Source: Paludibacter sp. (lineage in GTDB: Bacteria > Bacteroidota > Bacteroidia > Bacteroidales > Paludibacteraceae). Taken from it: DNA of 64,000 bases. Below are positions 19,305-27,786 of this stretch, piece by piece; within the stretch, counting starts at the first letter, position 1; every line of letters begins with the position of its first letter. The DNA lies in contig NZ_WASO01000001.1 of assembly GCF_009712605.1 (NCBI RefSeq), positions 310,001-374,000 on the forward strand. The letters run 5' to 3'. The position numbers and the translations under genes are program-made. The notes under the pieces are model-generated. The model was not told the DNA's origin. It did not search any database and saw only the letters and a program-made list of their open reading frames with translations.

Positions 19305-20365
19305 TTTGTTGGGTTCTTTTTATATGGATAATTTTCGATGAAATCGACTAAAAAACCGGTTGTGTCGATTCTTTCTTTTAGAAATTTCGCTCTTTTGATT
19401 TGCCATTCTTTCTTGCTATTCGGATTGCTTAATAGATTCTTGATATCTTCCAGCATATTTTCAAATTCCTCCGGTTTATATCCGAATGCCAGTCCGAAAT
19501 TATGTTCAAGATCTTCAATGCAACTCAATTCGCCAGCTAACGAGTTGCAACGGAAAGCAGGAGTCCCTAATATTGCTGCTTCGGAAGTCATGGTCTGGCT
19601 GTCCCCGACAAATAGTTTAGCGAAAGCCAAAAGATCATGTATTTTTTCTGGAGAAACAGAAAGTCGGAATGATTCCAGAGCCGGTTCGATTTCTCTTTCA
19701 GCGGTGATGAACACTTTGCCGTACCCGGTGAGTAGTTGCACTAACTTAAGCTTCTGTTCAAGCGAAAGCCCGTAAACGTTGCCGTCGTGATGCGCTTTGA
19801 AGGCATTAAAACGAAGAACAAAATAACTGTCCGATGGATTGACTCCTATTAATTCCAGTGTTTGGATATTCGGTGTAAAACGTGCAGGATGCAGGTATGC
19901 AAGTTCGTGAGTTCCTTTGTAAAATATAACATTTTTGGCTTTGCGTTTTCCTGTTAAGGCTACCGGAGACAATATGGCATTGCAAAACGGGTGAACATGT
20001 TTTACTATTAAAGGTTCCACTTTGTCGTCATCATCGTCCAGAAAAATAGACTTCATTTTGCAGAACCGGCATACCTGTGCAATAGTAACAGAAGACCCTA
20101 CACCAAGATGAATGTTCTTTCTTACTACTAATCTCCATAGGAGAAAGTTGTAGTGCAATTGCATGAAGGCCTTCCCGATCAAAGAGTCACGTTTTTTACC
20201 GGTCAGAGAAATATATTCGATGTTCTCGGACTTTAATAGCTGTTTGGCCGCGGGGATATCTTTGACTGTGACAATCACATTATGCCCATGTTGCCTGAGC
20301 GTTCGGATCGTGTGCTTGAACAGGTGAACGTGAGCCGGATGATTTATATCGAAAAGTATATTCAT
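19301..20365 (-). CDS. DUF354 family glycosyltransferase-like protein
   Basis: 354 residues, cytoplasmic, GT-B-like. The start is MNILFDINHPAHVHLFKHT at 20365, the typical beginning of DUF354; ten upstream codons would run into the previous gene. SFVGDSQTMTSEAAILG-type residues near the C-terminal half (FVGDSQTMTSEAAILG) parallel the same segment in the following fusion protein, so the two are paralogues arranged in tandem. It sits 11 bp after the FemAB-like gene and overlaps the fusion gene by 4 bp. Likely role: transfer or rearrangement of a nucleotide sugar for a surface glycan; the exact reaction is unknown. Confidence 0.75.
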   Translation of the reverse strand: MNILFDINHPAHVHLFKHTIRTLRQHGHNVIVTVKDIPAAKQLLKSENIEYISLTGKKRDSLIGKAFMQLHYNFLLWRLVVRKNIHLGVGSSVTIAQVCRFCKMKSIFLDDDDDKVEPLIVKHVHPFCNAILSPVALTGKRKAKNVIFYKGTHELAYLHPARFTPNIQTLELIGVNPSDSYFVLRFNAFKAHHDGNVYGLSLEQKLKLVQLLTGYGKVFITAEREIEPALESFRLSVSPEKIHDLLAFAKLFVGDSQTMTSEAAILGTPAFRCNSLAGELSCIEDLEHNFGLAFGYKPEEFENMLEDIKNLLSNPNSKKEWQIKRAKFLKERIDTTGFLVDFIENYPYKKNPTK

Positions 20366-20376
20366 TTTATCGCTGT

Positions 20377-21408
20377 TTAGTGAAGGAATTGCCAAGCTTT
20401 GAAGGCGATTCGCATAATAAAGAATACTACCCGGTTGTGAGGTAATTCGTACCGTCCGTAATTGACGAGTTCTCCTCCAAACTGAATTTTATAATTTCTA
20501 ACTCCATAAGGTACATCAGGTTTGCCTGCTCCTCCGAAATCAAATAAAGGAACTTTTTCTGACTGTGCTATTTTGAATATTTCCCAGGGAAGAATATCGT
20601 TTGGGTTAAAATGGTAATATTGCTTCAAACTGCCGGCATACCAGTCGTAGAAACGCCCGTTGTATGAAAAAATATACATGATGCCTGCAAGTTCATTCTG
20701 AAAAAAAGTTCCGTATATTCGTAACATTCCGTTGGAATACATTTGATTAAATGCATTCATAAACAGAGATTTGTCTGCTAAGGGTAGTTTCGCTCTTTTG
20801 TATACTTCTTCTAGGATAGGATATGCTGCTTCAGCTTCTTTTGGGGTTGTCAATCTCCTGACTAAAAGTCCTTTGCGCTGTGCTTGCCGGATGTTGTTAC
20901 GTTTGCGGCTTTTTACGTCTTTCCATAAATCATCTTCGCTTTTTGTCAGGTCAATCAAAATATTCAAATGGTCTTCATACTTTGCTCCAATTGCTTCAAA
21001 CGCTTTTTTTATATCGCCCAACTCAAAAAGGTTACGGAATTGAGAATAAATGACTCTGACTTTTTTGTCGACGAGATATTCCTTTAGCATGAAACGTGCA
21101 AGCTCAGCATCATTATCTTTGACTAATGGACCACCTGCGATTATAGCTCGAGCAGTAAAACGACCTATCATGCCGTTGTAAACCTGATGGATGATAATAA
21201 CCATTACACCTGTTATCTGCTTTGTATTGTCGCAGATAGCTAATACATATGGTTGAAATCCAGGTATATTGTTGTGGATTTCGTAGTATTCGGGGGTCTG
21301 GAAGATTGTGCCGTTGGAATGCCCTTCAACAAAAGCAGCCCATTGCTTTCGGTCGATATTGTCATATCCACTGATTATATGGTATTTATTGTTGATTTTC
21401 GGATTCAT
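20377..21408 (-). CDS. FemAB-like GNAT acyltransferase
   Basis: About 343 residues with two GNAT folds as in the Fem/peptidoglycan bridge family and in the FemAB-like proteins of exopolysaccharide clusters. Visible landmarks: WAAFVEGHSNGTIFQTPEYY near the N-terminus, KDVKSRKRNNIRQAQRKGL in the middle, and FDFGGAGKPDVPYGVRNYK near the end, all typical. I place the start at the ATG at 21408, overlapping the preceding gene by 23 bp; the ATG at 21435 is possible. It would add an amino-acid or acyl group to a glycan or lipid-linked precursor in the cytoplasm; this is inference from family and operon. Confidence 0.75.
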   Translation of the reverse strand: MNPKINNKYHIISGYDNIDRKQWAAFVEGHSNGTIFQTPEYYEIHNNIPGFQPYVLAICDNTKQITGVMVIIIHQVYNGMIGRFTARAIIAGGPLVKDNDAELARFMLKEYLVDKKVRVIYSQFRNLFELGDIKKAFEAIGAKYEDHLNILIDLTKSEDDLWKDVKSRKRNNIRQAQRKGLLVRRLTTPKEAEAAYPILEEVYKRAKLPLADKSLFMNAFNQMYSNGMLRIYGTFFQNELAGIMYIFSYNGRFYDWYAGSLKQYYHFNPNDILPWEIFKIAQSEKVPLFDFGGAGKPDVPYGVRNYKIQFGGELVNYGRYELPHNRVVFFIMRIAFKAWQFLH

Positions 21409-22330
21409 TCTGAATGCAATGTGTATATATTTCAATCAATTTGGTTGCTATTTGCTTGTCTGTCATCCCTGTCGCTTCTAATCGTGATCTACCATTGGTT
21501 CTTCCTTCTTTTGCTGCAAAATTGAGCGCTTTTTGCAGGGTTTCAACAACTGAATTAACTTCGAAAGTTGTTATATAGCAGCCATTCGTGTCATCTATTA
21601 ACTCTTTAACGTCGCCGACGTTGGTTGAGACAATCGGGCAATTACATGCCATTGCTTCTTTGATAAATTGCGGAGATCCTTCCGAAAACGATGTCATAAG
21701 AGCCACGTCTGTTGCGTTTAGCGCCAGATTTACTTCGTTTCGGTTGAACCCTTTTAGTTCAATAAGCTTTGTTTTTCCGATCAAATCGACAGCTTTTCTA
21801 GCCAATGAGTAATTCTTGACGGTATTATCCTGTGAGCCGGCAAAGAGTATGTATGAGGCTTTGGTATCCCATCCTAATTGTTGACGCGCGTCCATCTTTT
21901 TCATTGGGAAGAATCTCTCTGTTTCAATTCCGCAGGGCAAAAGAGTGTATTGCTTCCGGACATTGGAAATATCTATTATTTTCTGGGACACAAAAATGGA
22001 ATGTGCAGATAATCTGATTGCCCATTTAGACCATCTGAGTACTTTGGGATCATTAATATCACTGCCATGAAATGTTGTTACTACGGGAATCTTCCGCTGA
22101 AGATTTGCTAAAAGGCCTGAAAGTCCGTAGTGAGCATGTATTATATCAGGCTTGAAATCTCTTATTTTTGTTTTTAGCTTGGGTAAAGCTTGTAAATAAC
22201 CCATGATTCCTTTTTGCCTGATAAGAAAAAAATCGACCATCTCACCGAATTTTTTCAGACTATCTACCTGCTCCTGAATGAAAGGTGCAATTTGTCGATT
22301 TGTGGCGCTGCAAACAATCAGGATTTTCAT
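21386..22330 (-). CDS. Glycosyltransferase family 4 protein
   Basis: 314 residues, GT-B retaining glycosyltransferase. The N-terminal domain has PDIIHAHYGLSGLLA and TTFHGSDIN; the C-terminal domain has SYILFAGSQDNTVKNY and the donor-binding motif FSEGSPQFIKEAMACNCPIVS with the E-x7-E arrangement. Cytoplasmic, probably membrane-associated. It is the first gene of the four-gene glycan operon (21386-17382, all minus, overlapping or within 11 bp). A -7 box CAAAAATA (plus 22361-22368) lies about 30 bp upstream. Confidence 0.88.
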   Translation of the reverse strand: MKILIVCSATNRQIAPFIQEQVDSLKKFGEMVDFFLIRQKGIMGYLQALPKLKTKIRDFKPDIIHAHYGLSGLLANLQRKIPVVTTFHGSDINDPKVLRWSKWAIRLSAHSIFVSQKIIDISNVRKQYTLLPCGIETERFFPMKKMDARQQLGWDTKASYILFAGSQDNTVKNYSLARKAVDLIGKTKLIELKGFNRNEVNLALNATDVALMTSFSEGSPQFIKEAMACNCPIVSTNVGDVKELIDDTNGCYITTFEVNSVVETLQKALNFAAKEGRTNGRSRLEATGMTDKQIATKLIEIYTHCIQNESENQQ

Positions 22331-22360
22331 AAAAAGATGGAGGTAAGAATAATGATTTTA

Positions 22361-22368
22361 CAAAAATA
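22361..22368 (-). promoter_or_regulatory. Probable -7 box of the glycan operon
   Basis: TATTTTTG on the minus strand fits TAnnTTTG and gives a leader of about 24 nt; no clear -33 element. Confidence 0.4.
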
Positions 22369-22534
22369 ACAAAATTAAGCCAATTTGTTACTCTTTCTCG
22401 GTTTATGACAGAATCTATTTTTAGAGGAGATAAAACCTGCTGTATAACATGTTTTGTCTCCTGACAGGCTAAAATAAATCCGTAAATTTGTATCTCTTCA
22501 TTCACAACACATTTATACAAATAAACTATTGATT

Positions 22535-23698
22535 ATGAAAATAGAAGAATTAAAGCAGGCATTTGTGGAAGCTTATGGCGTAGTTCCCGATGCTGTCTAC
22601 TTTTCACCGGGGCGGGTTAATTTAATTGGTGAACATACTGATTATAACGGTGGTTCTGTATTCCCGTGTGCATTGAGTTTTGGAACTTATTTGTTGCTGC
22701 GGAAAAACGGTGGAAAGACGGTAAAGTTCAAATCTTTGAATCAACCGGAAATTACCGAATTGTCGGTGGATCAGTTAACCACTCCTCTCGAAAAAATTTG
22801 GGTAAATTATCCTCTTGGAGTTTTTGCTCAGTTTATTAAGCGAGGTGTTGCGATCAACGAAGGTTTTGATATCCTGATTTGGGGTAATGTTCCCAACGGA
22901 GCGGGCTTGTCATCGTCAGCAGCGCTGGAAGTTGTTACAGCTTACGCTCTGAACGATCAATTAGGAACCGGTTTTAATCGTACCGTACTTGCACAGATTG
23001 GCCAAAAGGCAGAACACGAATTTGCATTTGTAAATTGTGGCATTATGGATCAGTTTGCCTCGGCTAATGGAGCAAAAGATCATGCTATTCACTTGAATTG
23101 CGATACACTCGAGTTTGAACTGGTGCCGGTAAAACTGGAAGGCGTAAAAATTCTTATTTCGAATACACACAGTCCTCATAAACTTGACTCAGGCGCATAC
23201 AATCAACGCGTTGCTGAATGTAAAAAAGCGGTAGAGCTGATTTCAAAAGTGCGTCCGATTAAAAACCTGGCCGAATTGACAGAAGAAGACTTCAAAAAGG
23301 TGGAATCTGCTCTCGATAGTGATCCTGTAGCTCACAAACGGGCTCGCCACGTAGTAACTGAAGTTCAGCGTACATCCGATGCTGTAAAGGCTCTAAAAGC
23401 CGGTGAAATCGATAAATTTGGCCAGATGATGAACGCTTCTCACGTTTCGTTGCGTGATGATTATGAAGTTACCGGACTTGAACTTGATACAATGGCAGAA
23501 GAAGCCTGGAAAATCCCGGGAGTGATTGGCTCTCGTATGACTGGAGGTGGTTTTGGTGGTTGCACCGTAAGTTTGGTCAAGGAAGAGGCTATCGATACAT
23601 TTATCGAAAAGGTGGGCGCTGCTTATAAGGAAAAAACAGGCATCACACCGGACTTTTATGTCGCCGAAATTGGTGATGGAGCTTGTAAAATAGGATAA
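22535..23698 (+). CDS. galK: Galactokinase
   Basis: Phosphorylates alpha-D-galactose at C1 with ATP (Leloir pathway, cytoplasm). The start is the ATG at 22535; a TTG six bases upstream extends the frame but is less likely. 387 residues. The galactokinase signature GRVNLIGEHTDYNGG is near residue 26, the GHMP ATP loop PNGAGLSSSAALEV near 118, and the C-terminal GGGFGGCTVSLV near 335. galM starts 11 bp downstream; no permease or uridylyltransferase is adjacent. Confidence 0.96.
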   Translation: MKIEELKQAFVEAYGVVPDAVYFSPGRVNLIGEHTDYNGGSVFPCALSFGTYLLLRKNGGKTVKFKSLNQPEITELSVDQLTTPLEKIWVNYPLGVFAQFIKRGVAINEGFDILIWGNVPNGAGLSSSAALEVVTAYALNDQLGTGFNRTVLAQIGQKAEHEFAFVNCGIMDQFASANGAKDHAIHLNCDTLEFELVPVKLEGVKILISNTHSPHKLDSGAYNQRVAECKKAVELISKVRPIKNLAELTEEDFKKVESALDSDPVAHKRARHVVTEVQRTSDAVKALKAGEIDKFGQMMNASHVSLRDDYEVTGLELDTMAEEAWKIPGVIGSRMTGGGFGGCTVSLVKEEAIDTFIEKVGAAYKEKTGITPDFYVAEIGDGACKIG

Positions 23699-23709
23699 AA
23701 AGCAGAGTT

Positions 23710-24747
23710 ATGCAGGAAAATTTCAATAAAATAGTTGATGGCAAACAGGTTAGCTTGTTTGTCCTAAAAGGAGGTAAACTCGAAGTCGCAATCACCAATT
23801 ACGGTGCTAAGATTGTGACTCTCAAAGCGCCTGATAAAAATGGAAAAACCGAAGATATAGTGCTCGGTTTTGATAATCTGGATGATTATTTGACAAAAGA
23901 ACCTTTTTTTGGTGCAGTTTGTGGTCGTTTTGCCAACCGTATTAAAAAAGGTCATTTTGAACTCGAAGGTAAAGCATACGATTTGGTTGTTAATAATGGC
24001 GCAAATCATCTTCACGGTGGGATAAAAGGCTTTAATGCGGTTGTTTGGGACGTGGAATCTTTCTCAGATAATAAATTGGTTTTGTTCTATCTTGCCAAAG
24101 ATGGAGAAGAGGGTTATCCCGGCAATCTTAAAACGACAGTCACTTATCAGGTGACAGATGATAATGAGTTGAAAGTTCATTATCAGGCCATTACGGATAA
24201 AACGACAATTCTCAATTTTTGCCAGCACTCGTTCTTTAATTTGAAAGGAGCCGGAAATGGTAATATTGAAGACCATTATCTTACGGTTAATGCCGATTTT
24301 TATACTCCGCTCGACGAAACACAGGCTCCTGTGGGCGAGGTACGGTTTGTGGACGGAACATTGATGGATTTTAGGAGTCCGGTGCTTGTTTCAGATCGTA
24401 TAAATGCCGATTTTGATCAATTTACTGTTGGTAGAGGAATTGATAATAACTGGGTTGTAAAAAAAGGACAGATGCATGAAATGGCTCATGCAGCAACGCT
24501 ATATGAGCCAGTAAGCGGACGCACTTTGGAGGTCTACACGACACAGCCCGGTATACAGGTATATTCAGGCAACTGGGTTGAAAATTTTACCGGTAAATAT
24601 GGTAAAAAGTACGATGTGAGATACGCTATTTGTCTCGAAGCTCAGGGATTTCCTTGCTCTCCGAATTATCCGCAGTTCCCTTCTCCGGTCCTTCGTCCGG
24701 GAGAAAATTACGATGAGATCTGCGTGTATAAATTCAGTGTCAGATAA
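23710..24747 (+). CDS. galM: Aldose 1-epimerase (mutarotase)
   Basis: Interconverts alpha and beta anomers of galactose, feeding galK. 345 residues, no signal peptide, so cytoplasmic. Catalytic residues are visible: His in NNGANHLHGGIKGF (about 97-110), His in NFCQHSFFNLKG, and the general-base Glu in CLEAQGFPCSPN near 310. It is in an operon with galK and is followed by a strong terminator. Confidence 0.95.
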   Translation: MQENFNKIVDGKQVSLFVLKGGKLEVAITNYGAKIVTLKAPDKNGKTEDIVLGFDNLDDYLTKEPFFGAVCGRFANRIKKGHFELEGKAYDLVVNNGANHLHGGIKGFNAVVWDVESFSDNKLVLFYLAKDGEEGYPGNLKTTVTYQVTDDNELKVHYQAITDKTTILNFCQHSFFNLKGAGNGNIEDHYLTVNADFYTPLDETQAPVGEVRFVDGTLMDFRSPVLVSDRINADFDQFTVGRGIDNNWVVKKGQMHEMAHAATLYEPVSGRTLEVYTTQPGIQVYSGNWVENFTGKYGKKYDVRYAICLEAQGFPCSPNYPQFPSPVLRPGENYDEICVYKFSVR

Positions 24748-24765
24748 GCTAACATCCTATAATAC

Positions 24766-24807
24766 AAAATAAGCCCCGAAAAGAATTTTCTTTTCGGGGC
24801 TTATTTT
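24766..24807 (+). terminator. Terminator after galK-galM
   Basis: Perfect hairpin AAAATAAGCCCCGAAAAGAA / TTCTTTTCGGGGCTTATTTT style with 17 or more paired bases, 19 bp after galM. Confidence 0.92.
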
Positions 24808-24866
24808 GTATAGTAAATACAAGTATATTTTGTAAGCATTCAAATGTTTGATTATTTCATAGTCGC

Positions 24867-24958
24867 TATTTGATTATTTAGATTTTGAAACCAGAAGCAG
24901 AGCGACATCACGTCGCTCTGTTTCTAAACCAAAATCTAAAGAGAAAAATAATCAAATA
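24867..24958. repeat. Long palindromic element, copy 1
   Basis: A 92-bp imperfect palindrome: outer arms TATTTGATTATTT and AAATAATCAAATA, then AGATTTTG/CAAAATCT, and the central stem CAGAGCGAC-ATCAC-GTCGCTCTG. The right half (TTTCTAAACCAAAATCTAAA) is shared with 25749-25830 and, more loosely, with 27787-27846. On the minus strand it lies downstream of the peptide gene 25177-25437, where it could end transcription. The rest of 24959-25176 shows no gene. Confidence 0.75.
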
Positions 24959-25176
24959 TTTTAAGCCATATAGGCTTTATGTTGTTATTGCCTATTAGAA
25001 TATCATAATCAATGTCTCGTAGAGAACACTATGTCTTTGCTGTTTGTCTCAGTTGCGCTATATGCAATACTACTATACTTCAAGTAGCGTATATTGTGTA
25101 TGCTACGTTGCCTATTGTTATATTTGCCATCGACTCTGATGTCGGTTATATATCGAATTGTCGATGTTTGAAGAGT

Positions 25177-25437
25177 TTAGAGTTGTTTGTCAACTACACT
25201 CAAGGATTCAATTCTTGTAGGAGGTAGCGGAACGAACCTTGTAGGAGGTAGCGGAACGTAAGCACTTGTCTGTATTAGAGTTGTTTTTTCTACTACACTC
25301 AAGGATTCAATTCTTGTAGGAGGTAGCGGAACGAATCTAGTAGGGGGTAGAGGAACGTAAGCGCTTGCATAAATCAAAGAACTTGTAAATAATGCGATAG
25401 AGATTGCAACTCTTAGGGATAATTTGAAATTTTTCAT
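25177..25437 (-). CDS. Small secreted peptide with PLPPTR tandem repeats
   Basis: 86 residues. A signal peptide (MKNFKLSLRVAISIALFTSS..IYASA) is followed by two near-identical units, each reading AYVPLPPTRFVPLPPTR then IESLSVV(E/D)K; the heptad VPLPPTR therefore occurs four times. The two units are joined by TTLIQTS. Each VPLPPTR ends in Arg and each unit in Lys, so a trypsin-like protease could release small proline-rich peptides; that is inference. Codons for the repeats are nearly identical, indicating recent duplication. It lies on the same strand downstream of regulator 26118-27716 and has its own upstream block shared with a second, decayed unit (25931-26010). I do not recognise the family. 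Low-complexity, but signal peptide and conserved surroundings argue for a real gene. Confidence 0.65.
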   Translation of the reverse strand: MKNFKLSLRVAISIALFTSSLIYASAYVPLPPTRFVPLPPTRIESLSVVEKTTLIQTSAYVPLPPTRFVPLPPTRIESLSVVDKQL

Positions 25438-25450
25438 CTTTGTAATTTTT

Positions 25451-25530
25451 TGTGTTGGTTAGCATTACAAAGAAACATACAAAAAACCCCACTTGTGTTA
25501 TTTTTATTCGAAAAATTATATTAACATCAG
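25451..25530 (-). promoter_or_regulatory. Upstream block of the peptide gene, copy B
   Basis: A block starting TGTGTTGGTTAGCATTACAA (plus strand) matches 25931-25964 at 30 of 34 positions; about 28 bp further both copies share AAATTATATTAACA. On the minus strand TTTCTTTG (one mismatch to TAnnTTTG) lies about 40 bp before the start codon. Probable promoter or control region. Confidence 0.5.
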
Positions 25531-25748
25531 ACTCGAAACTAGATGCTAAAAAATTGAAAATCTATTATTTGTAACAGGTTTAAATATGTTCAACATTAAC
25601 ATATTCTGATATAGCTAAAATTTTATACATAAACACCCCAAAATTTAGACCTAAAAAACAGATCTCTTCGATATTATTACGAAGAACTTGCATTTTATTT
25701 CGTCATTAATTTTGAGTTGATATTTTAATTCAGATTTGTTCTAATTGA

Positions 25749-25830
25749 TTTTGAAAACCAGAAGCAGAGCGACATCTCGTCGCCCTGTTTCTAAACCAAA
25801 ATCTAAAGAGAAAAATAATCAAATATTTTG
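25749..25830. repeat. Palindromic element, copy 2
   Basis: Shares about 80 bp with copy 1 at 24867-24958, including the stem CAGAGCGAC-ATCTC-GTCGCCCTG and CTAAACCAAAATCTAAAGAG. It lacks the outermost left arm. On the minus strand it follows the short relic frame 25912-25838, just as copy 1 follows the peptide gene. Confidence 0.75.
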
Positions 25831-25837
25831 AATGTAT

Positions 25838-25912
25838 TCATGTTCGTTTGTCAACCGATGAGATGGATGTCCATTTTATGATAATTGTTGGAGTTATCTC
25901 TTTCAAATGCAT
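25838..25912 (-). pseudogene. Relic of a second peptide gene (24 codons)
   Basis: A 24-codon frame (MHLKEITPTI...SSVDKRT) lies between a copy of the peptide gene's upstream block (25931-26010) and palindrome copy 2. Near its end the bases GTTGACAAAC match the end of the intact gene, where they encode VDKQ. The signal peptide and repeats are missing. The simplest reading is a tandem duplicate that lost its middle by deletion; a tiny working peptide cannot be excluded. Confidence 0.4.
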
Positions 25913-25930
25913 TGATAACAGTCTCTGTTT

Positions 25931-26010
25931 TGCGTTGGTTAACATTACAAAGAAACAAATAAAATCAGTTTAATGTGCTCTTTTGTCCTCCAAAATTATA
26001 TTAACACAAG
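25931..26010 (-). promoter_or_regulatory. Upstream block of the relic unit, copy A
   Basis: Matches the 25451-25530 block (30 of 34 bases in the core, and the AAATTATATTAACA tract). It precedes the relic frame on the minus strand, about 480 bp from the other copy. Confidence 0.5.
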
Positions 26011-26117
26011 ATAAAGTGGCATGTTTTAATTGTAAGATAACCAGATTTATACATTGATTATAATTTGAAAGACTATTAACAATATAATTTGAAGAAGTAA
26101 AAGAGGGGAAAAAGAGG

Positions 26118-27716
26118 TCAAAATTCGGCAAGAAAATTAGAGAAATTTACGCCGTGTTCAATTTCTAATTTCTTGCGTAATCTGGCTCTACGAACATTAA
26201 AAGAATCAGTCTGAGTGTCCAAAACAGAGGCGATCATGCCGGATTCAAAGCCAGCCCGCAGTAGACAACAGATTAGAATGTCGGTGGTGGTCAGTTGGGG
26301 GTATTTATTTTTAAGTCGTTTGGAGAAGCCGTTGTACAATCCGTCTATACTTGAAATTAATTCATCGTAGAGTGCCATAGAATCAATTGATTCTTCTTCT
26401 GATATTGAATAGGAGCTCTTGCTCGGAACTAATCTTTTAATAGCAGTCTTCTTATGATGTTCTACATTTTTGATCAATGCATTTTGCATATTAATTTGTT
26501 GCTGTAGTAACTGATTGTTTTCTTTTTCTTTCTCAACAAGCAGTTGGTGCTGTTTAAGCTGGATTTGTTTGTGTCTGTATCTCCATAATAAAACAATTAC
26601 GATGATGCCACTTAATCCGAGTAATAGAAACAATACCGCAATTTTATTTCGTTGATTTGCTATGATCAGAGTTTTGTTCTCAGCCGCAATGCGTTCATAA
26701 TTATATTTTTTTTCCATGCCGGCAAAGCTGGTAGTAAGTGTTCTTTGAAAATCAGAGTCTTTTGCCAAAATCAAATCTTTGGCTTTTTTTAAAGCATCAG
26801 GGATGTTATTTCTTTTTTCGGCTATATCTAATGCTACGGAATAGTAATCAGTTGAAGAGGATATTTTTTTAGACTTTTCCAAATATATTGATGCAGAATC
26901 TAAACTGCCAATCTTAGAATAAATGCGAGCAAGGAGGATATATTTGTGATAATCATAAACATCAGATATTTTCGTGGAAAGCCTTATGTAATAAAGAGAC
27001 AATGCATATTCTTCTTTTTCATAATAAGCTAACCCCAATAATCTATAAATTGAGGATGAAAGTAATCCCTCGTCTAAGGATTGTGCTTCATATTCTGCTT
27101 TTTTATAATAATAAATTGCGCTATCTAGCTGATTTTTCTGAAAATGGGCGTAACCAATTTCAAACATCATAACAACGCTATTTCGTTTGTCGTTTGATTT
27201 TAGGAAGGCTTTCAATGCCATTTTGTTGTAATTAAGCATGCTGTCAATCAAATTTTGATTCTGATAAACCAGCGCCTTGTCGGAATATATGTATCCTAGT
27301 AGTTTATTGTCTTTGCATTCAATGGCATATGGTGTAGCATGTAATAATGCTTCTGCTTGTTTTTTTGCATCTTGTCTGTTACGGGCGCATCGAGATAAAT
27401 ATAAATAAGCATATCCCGCTTTTTTATAGTCATTTCTGTTTGTGTAATATTCTGTGGCAATTTGAATCAGAGAGTCAGATTCGACGTCAATGGCATTTTT
27501 ATCTAATGCTTGACTCATTAATAATGCAAAAAAGGCATGTTCTTTCGTGGATAACTGGCTGGGATTTTTTATTAGTTTCAGTGTTTCTAATGCTTTATGC
27601 GGCTGGTTTTCCATCAAATCATTAGCCTTGTTTAATAAAGCTATGTCATTTGGAGAGGAATGATGACAAGCTGTTGTTAAGAGAATAATGGAAAATATGA
27701 AGATGATCCGGCGCAT
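26118..27716 (-). CDS. Membrane TPR sensor with C-terminal HTH (regulator 1)
   Basis: 532 residues. The start is MRRIIFIFSIILLTTAC at 27716: a TATCTTTG promoter box at 27742-27735 excludes the longer frame. N-terminal lipobox LTTAC, then TPR-like helical repeats from about 25 to 330 (presumably periplasmic), one membrane helix near 357-378, a charged coiled coil, and a C-terminal HTH-type segment: LTTTDILICCLLRAGFES, then RRARLRKKLEIEHG. It thus looks like a one-component transmembrane transcription regulator. Its C-terminus (RLRKKL.IEHGVNFSNFLAEF) groups with regulator 5 (55270-56880) rather than with the three genes just upstream. The peptide gene 25177-25437 and its relic lie downstream on the same strand. 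Confidence 0.8.
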   Translation of the reverse strand: MRRIIFIFSIILLTTACHHSSPNDIALLNKANDLMENQPHKALETLKLIKNPSQLSTKEHAFFALLMSQALDKNAIDVESDSLIQIATEYYTNRNDYKKAGYAYLYLSRCARNRQDAKKQAEALLHATPYAIECKDNKLLGYIYSDKALVYQNQNLIDSMLNYNKMALKAFLKSNDKRNSVVMMFEIGYAHFQKNQLDSAIYYYKKAEYEAQSLDEGLLSSSIYRLLGLAYYEKEEYALSLYYIRLSTKISDVYDYHKYILLARIYSKIGSLDSASIYLEKSKKISSSTDYYSVALDIAEKRNNIPDALKKAKDLILAKDSDFQRTLTTSFAGMEKKYNYERIAAENKTLIIANQRNKIAVLFLLLGLSGIIVIVLLWRYRHKQIQLKQHQLLVEKEKENNQLLQQQINMQNALIKNVEHHKKTAIKRLVPSKSSYSISEEESIDSMALYDELISSIDGLYNGFSKRLKNKYPQLTTTDILICCLLRAGFESGMIASVLDTQTDSFNVRRARLRKKLEIEHGVNFSNFLAEF

Positions 27717-27734
27717 AAATGTGAAATTTGATAG

Positions 27735-27742
27735 CAAAGATA
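27735..27742 (-). promoter_or_regulatory. -7 box of regulator 1
   Basis: TATCTTTG on the minus strand; with start about 27728, the leader is about 12 nt. A TTG about 17 nt upstream could serve as -33. Confidence 0.6.
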
Positions 27743-27786
27743 CGCAATAAAATAAAGCGCAATATAACGCATTAATCATATTGGGA

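Noticed and set aside
22260-22520. Minus-strand frame between the GT4 gene and galK
   Set aside because: Overlaps the GT4 start and intergenic space; no recognisable features.
25012-25227. Plus-strand frame of 71 codons over the end of the peptide gene
   Set aside because: No promoter or family features; overlaps the minus-strand gene and AT-rich spacer.
25195-25370. Regular repeats considered as CRISPR
   Set aside because: The repeats are in-frame codons for VPLPPTR within a signal-peptide protein, with no unique spacers between repeats of constant length.
27717-27779. Longer N-terminus for regulator 1
   Set aside because: A TATCTTTG promoter box lies inside it and the lipoprotein signal begins at 27716.
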